From: Sympetrum striolatum
Lineage: Eukaryota > Arthropoda > Insecta > Odonata > Libellulidae
Direction of reading: 5' to 3'
Assembly: GCA_947579665.1 (NCBI GenBank)
Contig: OX388351.1
Span: 2,542,001-2,606,000 of the forward strand
DNA length: 64,000 nt
Shown: positions 59,617-64,000 of the stretch, in pieces
Layout of the letters: the number at the start of each line of letters is the position of its first letter
How positions within the stretch are numbered: position 1 is the first letter of the stretch
Position numbers and translations under genes: made by a program
The notes under the pieces: generated by a model
Told to the model about the DNA's origin: nothing
The model's database searches: none
The model's input: the letters and a program-made list of their open reading frames with translations, nothing else

Positions 59617-61206
59617 ATACATTGCTTTCAGAAGATTTTCCAGTGCCCAAATTCGAGCACAAGGATACTTATGGTAATAAAATATCGATATCTAATATAT
59701 TATTAGCCCTAGTGAATCCTTAAATTTCGTAACTTTATTAACTGGAAGTCGGTGCGTGATTTTCAGAACTTAGTATCAGTGAAAGAAGTAGAAAATTAGT
59801 AGGTACATAGTACCTTCGATACACTCACTGACTGATTTCTTGGAGGTTAGAATTCCATGAATTCCTTAGGTGCTTCATAAAGTTATTGTTGGAACTGTTG
59901 CTGTCTTCAAATCAGTTTGCTATTGGTCAGCTAGTAAGACCTCGATTCGTATAAACGGATAGGCATCTTTTTTTTATATTTGCTATAAAAGCAAAATCCT
60001 CTCGTCTCCTTGTGAACCGAAGTACAGCAACTTTCGACTGTAGCACTTCCTTATACGTAATTAATACTTGTAATTAGTTTCGCCTAAATTAACTACACTC
60101 TACAAATATTATTCAATTGTCTTGGCCTTTCATATATTGCTGAAATATATGATTTTAATGGAATCTAATGGTAAAATTGTGTTTTAAAATGAACAAAAAT
60201 TATACCATCCACGTCAGTTAAAAGTTAATCATTATACGTTTAAAAATTAGAAAATTCGATCGCATGAAATACTATGGCTAGATTTAATCTATTTCTCTTT
60301 TATTTATAGTTTTCTTCAAGCGGAGTCATTATTTTTCCATAGTCGAGTCTCGCACGGGGAAACAGTAAAATATGTAACGGATGTTAAGCGTTCCCCAACA
60401 CTTTACCTAATGAATTATTGATGGTTATTTACATTTATTATTAAAAGACTAAAACGTTTATTTTATTCCACGTCCTTGGACAGATGCACGCTCCAAGAAA
60501 CGTAGTACATACGTGCATCCATATGTGTTATGGCATACATCATTTTGCATCTAAATGCGAGAATCGCATTCATTTGATGCGATCGCATGTCTTATTGCGG
60601 CTTTATTTTACATTCTGCTAATTACGGGCATTCAATTAATGCATTTGTCTTGATGATATTGTTAAATATGCACACACTTGCCACAGTTCGTCTGCTGACC
60701 TACTGACCCCTATCGCTACCGACTCCTTTTCATTATCGGTAGATTTACCGACGATGGCTAGCCGTCGCACCGACGCAGGAGCTTACAGAATAGCATCGAG
60801 AGCTCGCGGAGTCGGTTTGCGATCCCAACCGACGGAGAGGCTACCGTACCGACGGGAAATGAGTTACAGAATATGGCCCCTGGTCCAACTTCTCGCTTCC
60901 ATTCATTCCTCGGGTTATAAAGACATTCTTATTTTACTCGACTATAACACCATTTTATACATTTCTGTTGCATACCCCCACGCTTTGCAATTTATGTTTA
61001 CTTTACTTTTTAACCAAGGTATCTCTAGATCAGGAGTTCTCAGCAAAGCAAATGCGTACCACTTGAAATTTTTAGAAATTTGGCGTACCAACAGTCCCAT
61101 ATAGTCAGTCAGTCAGTCTTCGCTTGATGCCCATGGGTGACTGACGTGCCTTTCAGTCGCTCCCTCAACTTTCACTTCAACCTTCGGCAAGCATCCATTG
61201 ACCGCG

Positions 61207-61941
61207 ATGGCCCCTCCCGTTGCCCGCAAGAGAGACCTCGAGTCCGAGAATGCCGAGCTGCGAAAGACCCTTGAGGGTATGGAGCAGCAGATTTCCACCT
61301 TCAAAGGAGAGTTAAGACAGGCAGTTCGAGAATCCCCGAAGAACAAGGTGGTCCTGTCCATTGAGGAGAGATTTACTGCATTCGAAGAGAAGTTTACTGA
61401 GGAGTTAAGACGTCTCGCGGGTCTCAGCGAAGCGCTGGATGAGCGGATGGACGCGCTGGAGCAGTACTCCCGCAGAAACTGCCTGCTCATTCACGGACTA
61501 CCGGAGAAACCTGATGAGAAGAGCCTCATCACATCGGCAGGCCTTTTCCGAGACAATTTAAAAGTCTCGATGGAGGTCAATCGGCTCGATCGGGCGCATC
61601 GCGTTGGAGCCCCCAGGTCAAAACCAGACGAGAGGCCAAGGCCGATGATCGTGAAATTCATTTCATACCAAGATCGCCAACAAATTTGGATGGCAAAGAA
61701 AAATTTAAAAGGATCGGGATTCCTCATAACCGAATCCTTAACTCCAGCCAGGAAATCAGTCCTGCAAGCTGCGAGAGACCTGGCAGGCCCACGTAATGCA
61801 TGGACGCAAGACGGGAAAATAATTTTTCTGCGTCCGGACGGGAGGAGGGTCCATGCGACAAATATTAAGGAAGTTAATGCCGAAAGGATACATTGGACAT
61901 CACCGAAAGAGGAGCGGAGCAGACCTAGCAGGCGAAACTAA
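61207..61941 (+). CDS. LINE ORF1 protein
   Basis: 244 residues from ATG 61207. A coiled-coil (about 8-90, LESENAELRKTLEGMEQQIS) is followed by EQYSRRNCLLIHGLPE and a non-canonical RRM-like domain with LDRAHRVGAPR and PMIVKFISYQDR, as in L1-type ORF1p (Transposase_22-like). A C-terminal basic part has ITESLTPARKSVLQAAR and DGKIIFLRPDGRR. It is expected to bind and chaperone the element RNA as a coiled-coil multimer. The frame is intact. Confidence 0.8.
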   Translation: MAPPVARKRDLESENAELRKTLEGMEQQISTFKGELRQAVRESPKNKVVLSIEERFTAFEEKFTEELRRLAGLSEALDERMDALEQYSRRNCLLIHGLPEKPDEKSLITSAGLFRDNLKVSMEVNRLDRAHRVGAPRSKPDERPRPMIVKFISYQDRQQIWMAKKNLKGSGFLITESLTPARKSVLQAARDLAGPRNAWTQDGKIIFLRPDGRRVHATNIKEVNAERIHWTSPKEERSRPSRRN

Positions 61942-62499
61942 GACCTAAAAGTAAGTGGACGACCGAGTAATAACTCGGAATATCTCTGTGTTTTTTGTAA
62001 AATTTACTAAAATTAGGAAAAGATAAAGGACCAATTCATTGCATTCTAAACTAGTAAACTTTGCTTTATCTTAGTGCTCGTCTTCTTTTCTTAACAAAGG
62101 AATACATAAGGAAATTATTTATTAATTTTCAACACTCAGTGCATAAGTTTTAATTATTAATTAATTGCAGTTTACCTTGATCTCCTATCAGAGCTAAAGT
62201 TATTTGCCCGTACTCTAAGCCCTGTAAATTATTTGCAGAGTCGTTTAATTTTTGTTTAAATATTAATAAATTAAATTTGGAGTTTTAAGTATCTGTGTGA
62301 GTAAGTGATTGATATTAAATTTTAAGCAGGTAAACTCTTTAAAACGCTCAATCTCTTTGTCTTTACATTTTTATTATTTTTTCTCCTATAGAAGAAAATT
62401 TCGAAAACTGTGTAAATAATATTTCTTACTCCCAAACGTTAAGAATTTAGGAGTTTTTCAATAAGTTTCAAACTGCCTTCCTCTACGTGTTTTTCTGCT
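61942..62499 (+). other. Inter-ORF region of the LINE
   Basis: A 558-bp AT-rich spacer between ORF1 and ORF2 with no open frame of note. Such a long spacer suggests separate initiation on ORF2. Confidence 0.5.
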
Positions 62500-64000
62500 A
62501 TGCAGCTTGACCCAAACGCACCTCCTTTTGTCCCCTTGCGCACCAGGAGGTATACCCTTAATCCAGAAGCATTAGAATTTGTACCCTCATTAAGCGTGTT
62601 TACTCATCAAGAACGTCACTTTCTCTCAGTTGAACCATTGTTGAATACTGCAACGGCCAACTCGCTCAGTAAGCGTCCTTATCCCCCATTAAGTACTCGA
62701 CATCTTCTCACGAAGGAATTACAAGTTTTTCCACGAACATTTAAACTAGTTTATCTTAATGCTCAAAGTCTTATACCACATCTCGATGAACTTAAACTAA
62801 TACTTCCCCAGTCAGACATACACGCCATTGCGATTTCTGAGACTTGGTTAAACCCTACGATTGATTCCTCAGCTGTAAAAATTCCTGGGTATACGCTATA
62901 TCGAAATGATCGTATAGGCAAAAGAGGTGGGGGCGTTGGGATTTTCATTCGTAGCGATCTTCATGGTAAAATAATCTCTAACAGTAACCCAATCTATTGT
63001 AGAAAACCTGAATTTATTTTCGTCGAAATTATTGTAGAACACAAGAAAATATTACTTGGGGTAATTTATCGACCACCAAAAATTGGTTATTTGAGCGTAT
63101 TAGACGACGAATTAGCCAATCTGAGACACTGTTACGATCATGTCATTATTGCAGGAGACTTCAACGCAAATTTTAATGCTGATAATAACGATTCAAGATA
63201 TCTGAGACATTTATTCGATTCTCACAATCTTACCATTCTGCCTCTAAAACCTACTCACAATACATCAACTTCGTCCGTCCGTCCGTCTTCATCAACATGG
63301 ATTGACATTATAGCCTCAAGTAATCCCGATAAAGTTAAAATACACGGGCAACTCTCAGTTCCTGGAATTTCTCACCACGACTTACTTTTTCTTTCTTATT
63401 CCCTCAAAGTACCGAAAAATAGATCTAAATACATTCGCTGTCGAGACTTTAAAGCCATCAACTTTAACGAATTCTTAAATGACGCTAAATTACTACCATG
63501 GCAGGAGATAGAATACACTGACGATGTTGATACAAAAGTAGATATCTTAAATAACCATATGTTAAAATTAATAAATGTTCATGCTCCCGTCAGAACGATA
63601 CGAGTTACTAAGCCTCACGCTCCCTGGCTAACTGCAGAGATAAAACAAATGATGACGAAGCGCGACTCCACTTTCCGTAAATTTAAACGCACAAAAAGTA
63701 CAGTGGAATTTGAACATTACAAAAAGCTAAGAAATAAGACCAAACAAATGATACGAAATGAAAAAATTAAACTTGCCCATGCTATTTCTAAGGATAGCGG
63801 CTCCTCTTCAACACTGGAAAAATTTGCGCAAACTTGGGATTGGAAAATCGAAGGAATCATCTGCTCTTCATAACGTTTCCCTCGATAAGTTAAATAAAGC
63901 ATTTTCTCGCCCACCGTCAATTATCGATGCAAAACAGAAGCGTCAAGAGTTAGATCTTCTTCAACGAAAAATAACCCCTTTTCGTGGCTATCCTAATTTC
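62500..64000 (+). pseudogene. LINE ORF2, endonuclease part, frameshifted, partial
   Basis: It starts at ATG 62500. An APE-type endonuclease is visible: LVYLNAQSL (N), AISETWL (catalytic E), RGGGVGIFI, GVIYRPP, AGDFNANF (D and N), WIDIIAS (D), and SHHDLLFLSY (catalytic H region). A linker with APWLTAEIKQMMTKRD precedes the RT. The frame closes at 63871-63873, but homologous coding continues one frame over from about 63835 (KSKESSALHNVSLDKL..) to the window end, so a 1-base indel lies near 63830. The endonuclease nicks target DNA for target-primed reverse transcription. Confidence 0.85.

Larger units (their letters stand above)
53884..60879. mobile_element. Harbinger-like TIR element split by the Gypsy insertion
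   Basis: GGGCCATATTCTGTAACTTG at 53884 and its inverted partner GTTACAGAATATGGCCC ending at 60879 are each flanked by CTG (53881-53883, 60880-60882), a perfect 3-bp duplication as in PIF/Harbinger. Subterminal ACCGAC motifs occur at both ends. Removing the Gypsy (54322-59616) and its 4-bp duplication leaves about 1.7 kb without coding, so it is non-autonomous. The part at 59617-60700 is AT-rich and holds no gene. Confidence 0.72.
61104..64000 (+). mobile_element. Non-LTR retrotransposon, 5' part, cut by window end
   Basis: It begins near a GTCAGTCAGTCAGTC run. It carries ORF1 (RNA-binding type) and the endonuclease and linker part of ORF2. The reverse transcriptase lies beyond 64000. The gene order and an APE-type endonuclease place it in the Jockey/CR1-like group. 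The boundary at 61104 is approximate. Confidence 0.85.

Overview
The window reads as an arthropod, most likely insect, nuclear genome. It is AT-rich and gene-poor, with eukaryotic splice sites, AATAAA polyadenylation signals, TATA/Inr promoters, and insect-type transposons (PIF/Harbinger, Tigger/pogo, Ty3/Gypsy, non-LTR elements, tRNA-derived SINEs). No species can be named from sequence alone.

The only host genes I can support are four paralogous, two-exon, minus-strand genes at about 1.8-4.9 kb, 10.1-16.0 kb, 33.0-37.1 kb and 41.0-42.6 kb. Each encodes a secreted protein of 102-115 residues: a signal peptide, a proline-rich N-terminal block (SPYVPRP..YPGLLPRFGE), a variable Pro/Thr/Gln linker, and a C-terminal block with a Cys-x2-Cys pair (PCVECYVYITRNG). 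In all four, exon 1 contributes only the ATG, which is followed at once by a GT donor. The promoters share TTTAAAAAGG-type TATA boxes and CCAAT boxes. Three also share a GGTTTCTCCC/GGGAAAC palindrome, CRE-like TGACGTC, GATA sites and good NF-kB-like sites. I read this as a tandem family of immune-inducible peptides, possibly antimicrobial. That function is inference.

Layout: 0.48-5.38 kb (unit A, gene 1) and 5.38-16.5 kb (unit B, gene 2) are a recent head-to-tail duplication. Unit B was later enlarged by a 3.2-kb Harbinger element, a pogo-type TIR element, a hairpin insertion and a 2.3-kb private segment. From 16.5 to 33 kb I see only decayed hAT and LINE pieces and small tandem repeats. Genes 3 and 4 follow, with transposon fragments in their introns. 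From 42.9 to 47.9 kb I see no gene. From 48.8 kb to the end the window is almost all transposons: a foldback element around a GGGTT-type array, a decayed Tigger with nested insertions, a 1.7-kb Harbinger-like TIR element split by a complete Gypsy retrotransposon, and the 5' part of a non-LTR element running off the end.

Under-described features include the gene family and its promoter, a set of hairpin-plus-tail insertions with 10-14-bp target duplications (two clearly related, probably Penelope-like, one with a hammerhead-like core), an in-frame LINE-tail insertion inside a Harbinger transposase, and a Gypsy element with near-identical LTRs but four in-frame stops in pol.
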